From the NCBI RefSeq assembly GCF_964204645.1, contig NC_134034.1, positions 9,231,414 through 9,295,413 on the forward strand: a DNA stretch of 64,000 nt. Direction: 5' to 3'. The position numbers and the translations under genes were made by a program. Each line of letters opens with the position of its first letter. Positions within the stretch are counted from its first letter, which is position 1. Below, in pieces: positions 43,125 to 56,057 of this stretch. The notes beneath the pieces are model-generated. The model saw only the letters and a program-made list of their open reading frames with translations, was not told where the DNA came from and searched no databases. The stretch is from Tubulanus polymorphus. Taxonomy: Eukaryota; Nemertea; Palaeonemertea; Tubulaniformes; Tubulanidae.

Positions 43125-46100
43125 ATGGCAAACATATCGGGTACGTTTTTTCATGAGCGCAACTGGACGATACGATCTATAACTACCAATATACCTTCTT
43201 TAATAATACGAAACATAGCCGATGAAGATGAACAATTTGGATTGATAGAAGATATACGACCGGCTAACAAAGTTGGATCTGTAAAAGTAAGTCCTACAAC
43301 ACATCGTACTATAGCTGAATTTCCTAGGAGAAAACTCCACACTAAAAATTGTGATTTTTATTTTAGGTTCACTTGAGAAGTGGACAAATCATACTACTTG
43401 CGTTGCAAAACTTTATCGCCTCACGATCTGCCCCAAGAATAAGCAATCAATCGAAGCAGTCACGTTCCAGTTTCATCCAAGAATTCATGAATATATATAA
43501 ACAAAATGGTAAGACAATGAGATGGATAAAACGCTTTGCTTATTATAATCTTTGTGTCACGTCTCTCATTAAAATAGTTAGAAACTTAACAGGCAATCTA
43601 CGTACTTATTTTATTGCAATACACCTATATATGTCCTCTTCCACCAAAATGAGGGTTGGTTAGGTTTTCTGAATCCAATTATTGACTCAAATTAGATATT
43701 CTCCCAGACACATTAAAACAGTCATAATATGCAAAATAATTTTTTGAATATTCTTCTAGTTTCAATCGATAAAGAATCCGTCGGTTCGTCCACCATGAAC
43801 AACAGTTGCTGCGCATCCGTTTCGGGTAAGATAAATTGGAAAAACCTTGAACACTAGTAATTTGTGCAAAATAGAGAGGTTCTTAGGCTCAATCATATTA
43901 TTTTTCTAGGTCCTGATAATCCTGAAAAATTGAATGCATTGGCATATTTCAAAGGTGAATATTATATTTTGGTATCATTTTCGCAATCATACCATTGAAA
44001 TTATATTACATATAATATATAGTGTTCATTAAGTGTCTTCATATATGAATGCCATATATCGATATATTTCATTCTTCATTTATAGAAATCACTATTATCT
44101 CCGTTGACCGCCTCATAGCACCTACCTGGGAAATAAGCTTACGCGATTTGAATAGCAAGCATGTCAAATTCCTAAAAGATCGCTTTCTCAAAGAGCCTCA
44201 AGTACACAGCATTTTCTTGGTACGGGAGAGTGATGAACACAAGGGGAAATTTGAAATTATTGGCGGAAACCATTCTAGAGTTGCATTGCAAGAAATAATG
44301 GATGATGAAGGTAGAGTTTCCTATCATCTATTTGCATCGAACTGTAATTTTGACACATGTTGCCCATCTAAACAGACAAAGGTTTTTGTAACTCCAACGA
44401 GTCAACCAATTAACCCTAGGCCCAACTTGTGGGCAATTACTTAACCAATGAATTCATAAGTTAACTTTACGATTTTCACCTTACGTTTAATGACGAAATA
44501 TTGGACTCTTTGAACTGCTTCGTAAATTAGATATAACATTAATTCTTTTCCGTCAAAATTTAACAGAACAGAATTGTGTTGCTAACCTCCCCGTCATTAA
44601 AATACGGTAGCTCATACCACCCATCGATTGAAATAATTCAGTTTCTCTCCAGGGCTCCATTCAGTAAATAAATCCATGAATAGCTCAATCCACGATAACT
44701 GAATACAAAAATAGATGATAGTTGCCAACAGTGCACCATCAGCCTACGTACATATTTTGGGCAGTTCCCCCAGTTTCTATTCTTCAGTATGATATTTACA
44801 TAAAGATGCACGCAAAATACATATTTAGGTTATATCATGGAGTTTTATATGTCCATAGTTATATGGAATAATAGTCGCATATCATTACATGTATTTGAAT
44901 ATTGACTCTTAGATAGTTTAATCGTTTAATGCTTACTGAAAATCAAATCAAATGATGTTTCGTTTCGTCTTACTAGTGGCCATCGTCATGTATAAAAATG
45001 AAATGCCACAGTAGGAAAAATGCCAAACGAAGTTATTTCAATACATGAATTTAAGTGAAACTGCAATAATTGTTAACAATCTTATTTATGGTCTCTTTCT
45101 ATCCAATTTCTTACTTATATTCGCGATTGTATTTCAGCACCCCCTCCCCAGTTTGCCCTTCTTTAATTCTGTTTAGCCTGTAACTTGTTAACGTGGCACA
45201 TTGTGATGCTGGATTTTTCTCATTCACAGAGATCGACTATGACACGAAGCAGGTATACAAGACACAGCTATGTCGAGTATACACAAAAGATATGCCCAAT
45301 GATGTAGCTCTACACCTGGCCCTGGAACATAATTATTCAAATAAACGCGTATTGGACACGAAGTTCGTCGACTTGGTAAAAACAATGCGCATTGCATTGT
45401 TCTCAAAAGCTAACCTAAGAAATATAGGGCTGGACCCACCATCTGACCAAAGGACGATACAGAACTGGAAGATATCTCTTGAAGTTTTCTTTGGAATGCA
45501 GGTTACAATCGTTTACGTCAAATGCTTCTTGAAATTATTCGCGTATTCAATGTTTTATTAAAAGCTTTTAATGGTATTGTTTACTTATTTATAGAGAAAA
45601 CAACTAAACAACGCTTATCGAATTCATATGCGAGCCGCTCAGTTTAACTCAGAGATTTGGAAGTTGTGGGTTGACTTTTACACAAAGTGGAGTGAAGGGG
45701 ATCTGAAAGGCCAACAGTATGATTCCAAAGGCTATATGGATGAGCGCCCGTTAAGACCAATTACGGTGAAAACCGTTACCCCATTAATGCGGCTAGACAA
45801 TAAACAAATGGAGTATACCCTCAGGAAACTTATCGACCGCAAATTAGAGATTAAGAATATTACTCTGCATGTATCTGAAATGTAAGAACTGACGTAATCG
45901 AAGTCGTAAATCAAATAGTCAATTTATCAATACCAACCGATGTACAATTTCATTACACCACAATTAAAAACGTACAAAATTTCAGACTCTCATTCAGGTT
46001 TGTTTGAAACGTTTCAAGGGATATGGGATGAGGAATGTTAAGTAAAAGAGTGAGCGAAATTTAGAGCGTAATTTACGCACGAGAAGGAGTCGCTATTCTT

Positions 46101-47948
46101 TTTCCGATATTCTACCAGTTAATAAATTAGGTTATAAAGATAGTTAATTTATTCTAAAACCTTGAGCAGTGATAAGATAATATTCTGATTTTCAGGCAAA
46201 AGTCAAGTGCGCAGGTACCCCAGAAAGTACCTAGTTCTAAGGTACGGTTTATATCAATGTAACTATTACGACTTATGCGTGTTTCCGTGAAATTGTGAAT
46301 AACAAGAATCGTTTCTTACAGATAAATTTGCATAGTGAAATGGAGTTCGAAACCACTGGTAATGAAGACGATCACCCGCAAAATATAGAGGTAGAAACAT
46401 TTAAAAAAATCTATCCCACCTCCCCGATTCACTCAAAGATGGGTCCGCTCATTATTATTTCTATTTCCACACAGAGTACACGACTAAGTTTCGTTGACTC
46501 AGAACCGGCAACCAACTTGAGTCTCGAGATCTCTGAAATTCCAGTGCACCAGGGTGAAACAATGGACATTCTTTCATCTGAGCTTGACGCAATTAAGGTA
46601 AAGCATCCATCAATATTCATAGTCCAATGTTATGAGAAGCCAAATATGCAACACACATATTTTATTCTAATGTTTATATTTCATATTCCAAGGAAAAGTC
46701 TTCCATGCTGGAACGGACAGTAGAGAAATTGAAAAAAGAGAAAGAGCAATCTGAAGTATGCTACCCGGTGTTCTCCTGAAAAAAAATCTCCATTAATTCA
46801 CTACAATATTTAACTTATAAACTTGGTATTTAGGAGTCATTGCGTGTACTGAAAGTGAAAAACATATGTTTAGAGGATGAATTAAAGCGACTGAAGGTAC
46901 CAATACCGGTTTAATGATTAAACATTTCTTCTAAAATGTCGCTTGTATTGCTTCTTTAGAAATTTAATTCATAGAATTATTCAAACATATCTTATGTTTT
47001 TATAGCAAAGTCATACTGAGAAGGATAACGAAATAAGACATTTAAAAAAGGTGGGCATGAGCTGGATTTATGGTTTATTATTGTAATGCATTAAATCAAA
47101 GTAAATTGTGATGAGTTAAATTTTTCGTTTACCTGTGAATTTACAAACACTATTTCAATTTCGATTGTTATTTCAGATTGAATCAGCTGCAAAAAAAACG
47201 AAAAATCCAGGCAGGAGAAGTCGGTATGTCACCGTAATATTATTCGGAAGTTTTCGCACCTAAAGCTGCTGTGAAGTGAATTTTCAAATATTTATTCTTG
47301 GAAGTTATCTAATTTGATAATTCTAATTAATGTTTTCTGATTTTCATATATCAATCTCAATACATGATATTCAAATCCTTTTACTCATTGATTTGATGTA
47401 AAAAAAATTGGACCTATATAATGAATCGTGATAAACACATTTTATTACGATATTTCTTAATATAGTCGAGATGGTGAATATAAGTGTCGTGTCACCAGAT
47501 TTCGACAAAAGCCTTTCTCTGTACGACGTTGGCGATGATTCCCTAGCAACAGAGGTATGATAAGACTCTACGTTAAAATATGTACTTGATTGTATCTCAA
47601 CAAGCTTTATTTTTTTTATCTTAACTTATTCTTTATTTCTATTTCCAGATTCAAGAAGGTGATGTCTTGTTGGTTGATTGGGTCGGGTATGGCATATATT
47701 TAGCTGTATATAAGGAAGGAATGCTGTGGAATGCGAAGAAGCCAGTTTATAAGAATAACCGACATGTCATTAATTCAGAAGATTATTTATTACTGAATGC
47801 TGAAGATAAACAAGAACTGAAATGTGGAGGGAAGACTTTTATATGTAAAGTTCCAGCTTCACTGGACGATGTTGAATCATCAATAATTGGAGTAAAAGAT
47901 GCTTGGATTTACCTTATGGTGAAAAAATATATACAGAGTAAAATGTAA
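43125..47948 (+). CDS. 15-exon gene with ParB/sulfiredoxin-like segment and coiled coil
   Basis: Exons by GT-AG consensus: 43125-43286, 43367-43508, 43760-43825, 43910-43954, 44086-44310, 45230-45501, 45595-45881, 46196-46241, 46322-46597, 46693-46755, 46834-46896, 47006-47050, 47177-47223, 47466-47554, 47649-47948. Phases were checked for exons 1 to 6 and agree. Exon 5 carries ISVDRLIAPTWEISLRDLNS and FEIIGGNHSRVALQEI. The GGNHSR (G-x-H-R) after a V-x-x-L start resembles the ParB/sulfiredoxin fold, whose members bind or cut DNA or act as ATP-dependent enzymes. Exons 6-9 are of unknown type. Exons 10-13 predict a coiled coil (MLERTVEKLKKEKEQSE, DELKRLK). The last exon encodes IQEGDVLLVDWVGYGIYLAV, a compact beta-rich domain, ending SKM. 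No broken exon was seen, so it may be an active gene. The function is not known. Confidence 0.55.
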
Positions 47949-48266
47949 ATATTTCTATTTAGTCGTTATAAAGACTTGATTTAGACACCGATAATACCGA
48001 TTAGACGCGAATATCGTAACGAAGAATAACTCAATGTGCATACTTCAGATCACTGCTGGATATTCATAACACTTGAAAGTCAGAGTATTCATTGAACATT
48101 GTAGTTGGTTTATTTGCTAGTCTAGATTACTATTCGAACACTATTAAACTGCCACGATTTAGCGGAAATCCACCCACTTAAAGTGGATTACCATGAATTA
48201 AACCGAAGAACGTATAAACACGCTATAATCGCAGCGTGACAATATATAAATATTATATATTAATAC

Positions 48267-48563
48267 ATTAATATACGTAATTGCTAGGCCTATATTAATA
48301 TACGTAATTGCTAGGCCTATATTGATATACGTAATTGCTAGGCCTATATTAATATACGTAATTGCTAGGCCTATATTAATATACGTAATTGCTAGGCCTA
48401 TATTAATATACGTAATTGCTAGGCCTATATTGATATACGTAATTGCTAGGCCTATATTGATATACGTAATTGCTAGGCCTATATTAATATACGTAATTGC
48501 TAGGCCTATATTAATATACATAATTGCTAGGCCTATATTAATATACATAATTGCTAGGCCTAT
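48267..48563. repeat. Minisatellite of exactly 11 copies of a 27-bp unit
   Basis: Unit starts ATTAATATACGTAATTGCTA and ends GGCCTAT; copies differ at one or two sites (ATTGATATAC, ACATAATT). Because 27 is a multiple of three, both strands stay open and encode a nine-residue repeat, which explains the long frames here. It is not considered a gene. Confidence 0.95.
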
Positions 48564-49137
48564 ATAATTTCGTACCAGTTAATTTTTATCAATATGTGTT
48601 TGGTTATTTTTACGTTCCTGTAGGGTAGAATAGAATATTGAGTGTTGAGTCTGAACCGAATATTGTTCATTGTCTAATAAAGTTAGCTGAGATTTTTTGA
48701 AATTTTTGCTTTGTTTTCTACTTTCTTGAAGTCGATTCTTTGGTGGATTTTAGAATTCTAATGTCGAGTTGAAATGAGGTCCGCATATCACAGTATTTGA
48801 GTCTATTTTGGCCAGAGGCTTGGATTTTGACATTCCATGCCAAAATGAGTTCCCGGAACTCACTGTTGCTGGGTTTTCGGTAACGCTAGCCATTGAGGAT
48901 AGGAATTTGATTAGACCGGTGTCCGCTGTGCGCAAATCAATGACATAATAACCAAACATCGCCGATTCTAAGCCGGCTTGAGATTGAGGTTAAGTGGCTC
49001 CCGTGGCTTCAATTCAAAGAAAACAGGTTTTCACCTACTCCAAATTTAAGCCGAAAACAGGGAAATTAACTGTATTTTCCTTATTTGTCGCATACATGCT
49101 TATATTCGTTTGAGGGCTGTTCCCTAATACCGACGTG

Positions 49138-50065
49138 TCACGCTTCCGCCCCGCGAAACGGACACTTTCTCTTTTGGGTCATACGAACTGTTATTACCAG
49201 AGAGACTGTCATCTCTATTAGAGAGACCATCTCCATCACCCGAACTACCGTTACCGGCTGACAAAGGCCTGTTATCCATGTTTCTACTCGGACATACGCG
49301 ACGGATATGCCCAACGCCGCCACAGGAAAAACACGTCCGCTGCGAAGGTGTGGGCAGCCTTGGACGAAACCCAAACGAAGAAGCTCCTCCGTAGCCCTAC
49401 CTGACTCCTAAAGGGAGGTCTTGGAGGAGGGACCCACAACCTAGGACGGTTCTCCAATTTAGCCTCGATAGCGGCCATCCGCTTCATCACCTGATCAAAA
49501 CGCCTTTCCCACGAGGAGGCGGGATCCCCAGAGTGACCGGGTGTGTCTTTCGAAGACACTTGAGAATTCATAAGTTTTTTCGGAGGCACCACAGACTTGG
49601 AATCTCTCCGTTCCGTTTCCCCTTCAATCTTTCTAGCCTCTGTTACGATCTCGTAATAGGTCGCGTTGGAATAAAAGAGAAAGCGTGTTCCCATGCGCAC
49701 CATCTCATTACGGAGACCACGCCAAAACTGACCACGGAGTGTCTCGGAACCGACAGCGCCCGCTCCTCCTGGCAGACCACGGACACGAGCAGCTACATCC
49801 TCAAGCCTACAAGACCACTGTGCCACTGACTCGTCCGCCTTCTGCGAAATCATATAAAACTGGGCTAAGCCTTCCTCTACCGAAAAGATTTCCCCAAAAA
49901 CAACCTCTCTAGAATGGTGGATACATCCGCGTTCGGACCACAATTAAACAGAACAGCCGCAGCATCCCCTCTGAGGGAAGTATATTTTTGATAATGACTC
50001 ATACCATAAGATGATAAATTATGTCTTACGATGCTAAACAGACAGGAACGGGGAGGGACTAGCAT
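49138..50065 (-). pseudogene. Gag protein of an LTR retrotransposon, frameshifted
   Basis: Minus strand. The first part has YQKYTSLRGDAAAVLFNCGP and ADVSTILERL (about 49980), then after a shift MISQKADESVAQWSCRLEDV and LRGQFWRGLRNEM, the helical capsid region seen in Ty3/Gypsy and PNMA-like gag. A basic Pro-rich linker and, in another frame, CFSCGGVGHIRRVC (about 49310) follow; this is a CCHC zinc knuckle that binds RNA. No protease or reverse transcriptase was found to the left, so only gag remains. At least two frameshifts. Confidence 0.75.
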
Positions 50066-50099
50066 GGCCCACGACGTGCCGCTAGAGTGAACTCAATAC

Positions 50100-52080
50100 C
50101 ATTGACTTCGAATCCTAACAGGAGAATACGTCTCCCATGATGCTATCAGGTACCAGTGAAATAGAAAATTTGGGCGGTGAGGCGTTTGAAAGATGCTTAC
50201 CTGCGTATTTACTTCTCGGAGATCTTGCAACGGATTTCACTCGGCTATATTCCGTTTCTTTAGGGAATTGTGCCCAGAAACTAATGACCATTGGCGTCAC
50301 TACGATAGTTGGACCAACAGCGTTAGTTCGCATCTAACCAACACAAAGTAAACGATAAGACGATTTTAAATAAAGGACCAATGGCCCAGAAGCTCACCGA
50401 CACGATAATCTGAGAAGTAAAAGGAAGAAAGCGAAATATGCTTTCAAAGAAGTGGCTGCTGACCTGGTCCCAATAAGTAATTGGTCAGGATGATCTTATC
50501 GAGCGCTTAAGTCTGGCATTGTTAATCTTACCAGTCAATGCTGTGACAACATTGAACTTTGCATTTGAAATTGGGGTGGAGGGGGGGGGGTAATAATCAA
50601 AGCTTAGCTGACAAAGAACCATGAGATGGAGAGGTAACACTTCATATAAAATAAAATGTTTTATTTTTTTGCAAAATAACAAGCTAATTTTTTTACAATA
50701 ACTTGAATCTTGAATAGTTCGGATGTTCCGTCGTACATGTATTTAGGTTATGGTTTCCCGTGAACGTCGTAATTTGTGTTATAAGTTTAATGACTGCTAC
50801 TCGCCAGATCATTACCTAAACATGAGGCCCTGAAGGTAAAAAAGAGAAAATATATGTTTTACTGATGCTTCTGTATTCCATTGCCCTAGCAAACTAATTA
50901 ATGACCAAATATCGCGAGTTGCTAAATTACGCTAAATATTAAGTTCGTTCGTTCGCATCGCCTCGAAATTTCAGCCTGGCCACCCTCAAGAAATGTTTTA
51001 AACGCCTGTGCAATGTTCTATCAACATCGTTGGAGAAACTGTTTTCATGCACAAACACGCATTGTAGCGACAGATAAGAAGACAAAGCAATTCAAACCCA
51101 CCGTTCATATCGCTAAATCAGGTCATTAATTATGTTGTTATAACTTTTTTCGGAAATAATTCAGTAATCGCAAATTCGCTATTAAAATAGCTTCAGGGAC
51201 AGCCGAAAATGTGGAGAGCTCTCAATTGGCAAGCCGGTGCTGCCATCATTAATCGGTATTGCGCAATCGCAAGGCCAGTAAATCCATTGAGTAAAAAGTG
51301 GAGGGGTGGAAGATTATTATTTTCTCCTAATAACCTATAGTAGCAAACGATATAGCTGAAAAAAGTTTGTATTCCGATTCAGCAGGCATTTTTTTAAAAA
51401 AGGAGGTCCAGTCATGTAAAAATGAAGGTCTTTTTATTGGATATACATTGTGATTCGTTTATTCATCAGGAGAAACTGAAGACTTACCTCCCTCCCTCGT
51501 ACATGTACCATACCCGACGACTGGTGGAAGTTAATACGCTACGGTTTCTTCGAGTATCTTGACGTCGACGGTACTCTTATTTCAAGAGTCAGTGACCAAA
51601 GTATAAAAATGTAAAGTGCTTTTCCGCCATTTTAACAGTAATCGTCAATACACAGCTTGATATTTTACAAAATGGATCTATTTTAGCGAGGATCCACCTG
51701 TCATTCTACACAGTGTTAAGCGCATGCGCATCTGCTAATGATTATTCATGACTTAGGTCATTCCAGGTCAAGTCAAACTATATTAAAGCTAAGGAAATTT
51801 TCTAATTATCTAAAATTTTACAGCAGATCAATCACATCGCAACGAAATTCGCACAATAGCGAGTGTTAGGCTATTTGAATCAATAATCTGCAACAAGAAA
51901 TACGACCGGGTATATCACCGTTTCAAAATGTGGCTTGTTAACATCACTTTCTAGCAATATTGGCACAAGACCAACTAGACCGTTGGCATAAGAAAACGGT
52001 AGTTATCAAATCCAAAACGTCGTAATTGGCAGAATTTCTTACGTAAAGAAGAGGACACAATAGGCCGTTGCAGGCTTTGA
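50100..52080. other. Intergenic stretch, nothing recognised
   Basis: No coding region, RNA gene or tandem repeat could be supported. A short G run lies at about 50579-50590. Confidence 0.5.
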
Positions 52081-52231
52081 ACACCAGCACTAAAATATGG
52101 CACCCGGACCGAATGGACGCAAATCTTTAGCCGGAATCAATAACTTAGATTTTTGGTTCGGACAAAAACATATTTGTTGCGACGGAAAAAAACATAATTT
52201 TACGAGCGAAGGTGTTCGAACGAGCGAAGCC

Positions 52232-52555
52232 GTTTTTATGAGCATGCGATTTTTGCGATCGATTTCGTGAACGATTTGCTCCAATCGAACGCTCGTAGAA
52301 ATGACGATGGTTTAGGCTAGTCACGCGACCTAAACATGGCGACGATGAGAAAAAGATTGTATCTTTATCAACTACCCAGTACCGCCATCTTGGAAATCAA
52401 ATCAACAAATCGCTCGCCGAGCGAGTTGGTCGATTTCAATAGTCGATTGAAAATCGTGTTCTCAAAAACGCTGATCGTGAAATCGATCCCAAAAATTGGT
52501 GCTCGTAAATGCGTTTCTACGATCGATCGCAAAAATCAGATGCTCGTAAAAAAGC
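52232..52555. repeat. Inverted-repeat element (MITE-like)
   Basis: Arms of about 38 bp face each other: TTTTTATGAGCATGCGATTT (52228) against AAAATCAGATGCTCGTAAAA (52535), with GCGATCGATTTCGTGA / CTACGATCGATCGC further in. The loop of about 240 bp contains more GATCG-rich internal repeats. Non-coding. Confidence 0.55.
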
Positions 52556-52839
52556 CTCAAAGATCCTTTCATTTGGGGCTCTCGTCATCAGGAATTAATA
52601 AAATACCAGTTTCATTAATGATGAAAAACTCAAATGAAAAGTCTGAAAGCCGTCTGGTCAGACGAAATTTTCAAAAAATATCTTCATTTTTGCCAATAAA
52701 ATATCGTTGATAATTGTGATTGATCATTGAAATTCAGAACCAGTGAATCACTAATACCAATTTTTGCGCAATTTGTGTAATGCTGAAACCATCCACAAAT
52801 TAATGCAATAAAACGCACTGGATTAGAAAATTCTAAGAC

Positions 52840-52925
52840 ATATCCACGAAAATTGGGATTCGAACGCGCAAGCTAACGGATGCAAGCCTAACGTTTTCCC
52901 CCAGCGCTGTCGCCGAAGCGGCCAG
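52840..52925 (-). mobile_element. Possible tRNA-derived SINE head
   Basis: Read on the minus strand there is an A-box-like GGCGACAGCGCTGGGGG, then a CTTGCAT anticodon-loop-like segment and GCGTTCGAATCCC, a close match to the polymerase III B box. The stem pairing is poor, so it is not a working tRNA; a tRNA-derived SINE or relic is more likely. Confidence 0.35.
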
Positions 52926-53214
52926 GAATCGCAACTTTCTTCTTCTTCTTCTCTCGTTGACTGTCAGCATCAACTTGTTGATGGATATAACAGTTTTCGG
53001 GTGTGCGCAGAGGAATAAATAAGTATCAGGGAGAAATCTAAAAAAAGAAATTTTTTTGTTTTTTTTTGTTTTAATTATAATAGCCACGAATATACTATTG
53101 GCTAGGGAGAGCAGCCTTGAAGCTTGCAAGGCTGCCGACTGACACCAGGTCTGCAGGGAGTTTATTCCACTCTCGGATACTTATAGCCTCATCCTAACTC
53201 TACCCTCGAAATCA

Positions 53215-54145
53215 GTGACACCACCGTCAACTTCCTGGATGTGACCACTTTCAAAGGCCCGCGATGCGAGACAAGTGGTATAATAGACACCAAAGTCAAC
53301 TTCAAACCAACCGATTTGCATCAATTACTACATCGATCTTCGTTTCACCCTAAGCACACATTTTCCGGTATAGTTAAAAGTCAAAGGTCGTGGCTACAAA
53401 GACCGCGAACTGCGACACATCAAAAGCCAAGCTCGAACGAGATCAACGAGAACCACAACGGGCCAACGAACCCCCGAAAAAGCGTCTACCTATATCTTAC
53501 CTTATCTTACCCCACTCCGGAGCCAACCGAATCCTAGCCCGTAACATCCGAACCAGATTATAGCGGAACTGGCTACGGCCACCGGCCGGTCGGACGAGGT
53601 ATCCAAGGTTACCGCCTACGCCAAGCAAAAGAGTCTCAAAGATCTCCTAACGTCGTCGCAGCTCAAACCCACGGAGCCACCCCCTCCCCGAGTCCCCTCT
53701 TCATCGCATCATAACCGAAATACTTCCGTTGTTTCCAATTCTTCTATTTCCAGGTCTACTCAAAGAACTCCGTCAACCCGACGTCGAGGCGCCAAGAAAT
53801 GCAGAACACCGAGATGTCGCACGTGTCCCCTCATCCGAGAAACAACCGTTTGCCGCAGCCACAACAAAATGCACGCGATCCGCAGCACAATTGATTGCGC
53901 TACCCGTGAAATTGTATTGTCTCTACGAGAATGCGTCACACATCACGTCCCACGCATCAGAACGAAGAATTCGACTCCAGTCTCGGACCACTTTAACCAG
54001 GTCGACCACACCCGCCAACACTTTCGGGTGTACGGTCTCCAACACCTACCAGGCTCGACGAGACCGATCCGCGAAGCAGCCGAACAAGACTGGATACGAC
54101 GACTCGACACGAACACGCCCCGAGGCATCAACGTCCCGTAGACCA
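53215..54145 (+). pseudogene. Penelope-like reverse transcriptase 3' part and endonuclease remnant
   Basis: Plus strand: NFLDVTTFKGPRC, then IIDTKVNFKPTDLHQLLHRS and SFHPKHTFSGIVKSQ. This is the last conserved part of a Penelope-like RT (the LD-T-hK and P-DxHxxLHxSSxHPxHT motifs). After a broken, GC-rich region (53540-53790) comes CRTPRCRTCPLIRE and, near the end, FRVYGLQHLPGSTRPIREAA and WIRRLDTNTPRGINV, as in the C-terminal zinc/GIY-YIG endonuclease section. Several frameshifts and stops. The GIY-YIG core itself is not readable here. Confidence 0.55.
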
Positions 54146-54179
54146 CCTCACCACAAAAATTAATTCAAACTTATCTTAT

Positions 54180-55030
54180 CAGGGATAACCCGCTGCCCGT
54201 GCACTAGTGGGGTCTCCAAATGGACCCTCTTGACCCTAAACCTAACCCTCTGGACCCTCTAGACCCTAAACCCTATCCCTTCTGCGATTCAAAAAGCCGC
54301 CATTTTGTATCTAAATTGCGGTTTTTGCTGAAAATCCATCTTAAATGTATATATTCCACTTGGGAGGGCTAGTTCTTCGGTCCGCGCAGCTCGAGGTCGA
54401 CTAGGACTCAGGAGCATTAGCGCTGCGGGCACCAACTAAAGAGTTCACGGTAGTACCCGCGGTAGACTTTACATACCGCTCCGAATAAATAGTTGCGGGA
54501 AAAAATGTCACAACCCAAGTGGCAATCACCCCGTATTCAAACTATTATAAATCGAAGATTTCAAAGGTGGCACGATGATTTGTTTGAAATCATCGTTCTC
54601 TGTATTACTGGTCAGGAAAAGAAGAAAATTATGTGAAGTAAAGTTCATGTGTAGTAGTAGATTAAGATGTGAAGTAGAAGATAAAGAAATTATATAAACG
54701 GAAGCCAATCATTCATTACGAGCGGGTGGATCCATCGTTTTTAGATTATTTGCCACGCGGGCGGCCTTGGTTCCCGGCAGCCGAAATTTCATTTGAAAAT
54801 TAATTCGATGGGATTAATATAGTTTATAAATATCTCCCAGTTATGATGAGATGGGGATTTTGAAAAATCAATCTTGTGAGAATAGAATGGTACCGACGTA
54901 TTTATAGTTTGGTATCGCGTAGGGACTGAGCCGGTGGATGTTATCCTCGTAAGTAGGCCTATACCATGAAGTTCGTTATTGGGATATCATAAAGGTGCTT
55001 TTGTCTAAATAATCCAGATGGAAAACATTG
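54180..55030. other. Non-coding stretch with telomere-like motif
   Basis: CCCTAAACCTAACCC and CCCTAAACCC-like units occur between 54230 and 54275, mixed with GGACCCTCT units. Nothing else recognised. Confidence 0.5.
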
Positions 55031-55036
55031 ACGGAG

Positions 55037-55263
55037 CAGGGGCGGATCTAGGATTTTCCACGGGGGGTGTCCAATGAGAAAAAAGGACACTTTATACGAA
55101 ACACCACGTACTCCGGATACATCTACACCATTTTACAGTCATTTCATGTGTTGAAACAATTATTATAGGTGGAAAACCTTGGTCCAAAAAATTTTGAAGT
55201 GACATTTTTTAGGGCACTTCATTTTTGAGGGGACACCCTGACATCCCCCTAGATCCGCCCCTG
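55037..55263. mobile_element. MITE with 16-bp terminal inverted repeats
   Basis: Ends CAGGGGCGGATCTAGG and CCTAGATCCGCCCCTG are perfect inverses. The 195 bp between are non-coding. Related ends occur near 11200, 11543 and 37793-38010. Confidence 0.85.
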
Positions 55264-55629
55264 CCGAGCCTACTGCATATTAAAACACAACAGTTAAAAC
55301 ACAACTGCAGTCTTGGTATACCGATATGATAAATAAGTTCACGATCATACAAACATTTCGGGGACAAAAATCAGTGGTCAGATAATTTCCTACAATTAAG
55401 CATATCCGACTTTTTCCCAATAGTTGAATAGCTCACAGACTGGGAATCATAAAGTCTGGGGAAAAAATTTGTACGAACTGGCGTACGGTGGCGAACTTTT
55501 TAAATCTAAGAATAGTTGATTCCTACTCTTACTTCCATCGAGCGACTTCCTTTTGAAATTTAAAACTTATCATTCCTAGCTCACAAACGGTATAAACCTC
55601 GAAAATCACTCACTAGTAATGATTCTAGC

Positions 55630-55830
55630 TTATCTCGGAATTTACCAATAATCCCTTAATGTGAAATTAAACTAGTGATGTCCAGCTCAGGGACTCGAAT
55701 TTTACACAAACACTTGTGAAATTAAAAGAGCCATGATTTCAGTTCAGGAACACGGAATTTACCTAAATCACTTGTGAAATGCGATGATTTCAGCTCCATA
55801 AATGTAACTGTGTGACATCGCAAGAATCAT
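55630..55830. repeat. Diverged edge of the 61-bp satellite
   Basis: Degenerate monomers with CTTGTGAAATTAAAAGAG and GATTTCAG precede the regular array, with a MITE inserted just after them. Confidence 0.6.
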
Positions 55831-55840
55831 TTGTTGTTCT

Positions 55841-55948
55841 GGGCCCAGTTTCACAAAAAGGATTAACTTGATTTTATTTCTTCATTAATTCAGATAATCT
55901 TAAATCGATTTCTAGGCCTAAAGTAATCATTTTTGTGAAACTGGGCCC
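55841..55948. mobile_element. Short MITE inserted in satellite edge
   Basis: Ends GGGCCCAGTTTCACAAAAA and TTTTTGTGAAACTGGGCCC are perfect inverses; total 108 bp. It lies between diverged and regular satellite monomers. Confidence 0.85.
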
Positions 55949-56057
55949 TGGTGAGTTGTGTGTGATCCTATTGTCCCGGTTCAAGAAGCTTATTGTCCCC
56001 TATTACAGCGGTGATTAACCCTGATATAGCCATAAGAATACCCCGAGGACAATTGTT

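Noticed and set aside
48198-48567. 116- and 81-codon frames with nine-residue repeats on both strands
   Set aside because: Explained by the 27-bp minisatellite; no start context or splice support.
54230-54280. Telomere end suggested by CCTAACCC-like units
   Set aside because: Only a few irregular units, mixed with other sequence and embedded in a chromosome-internal setting.
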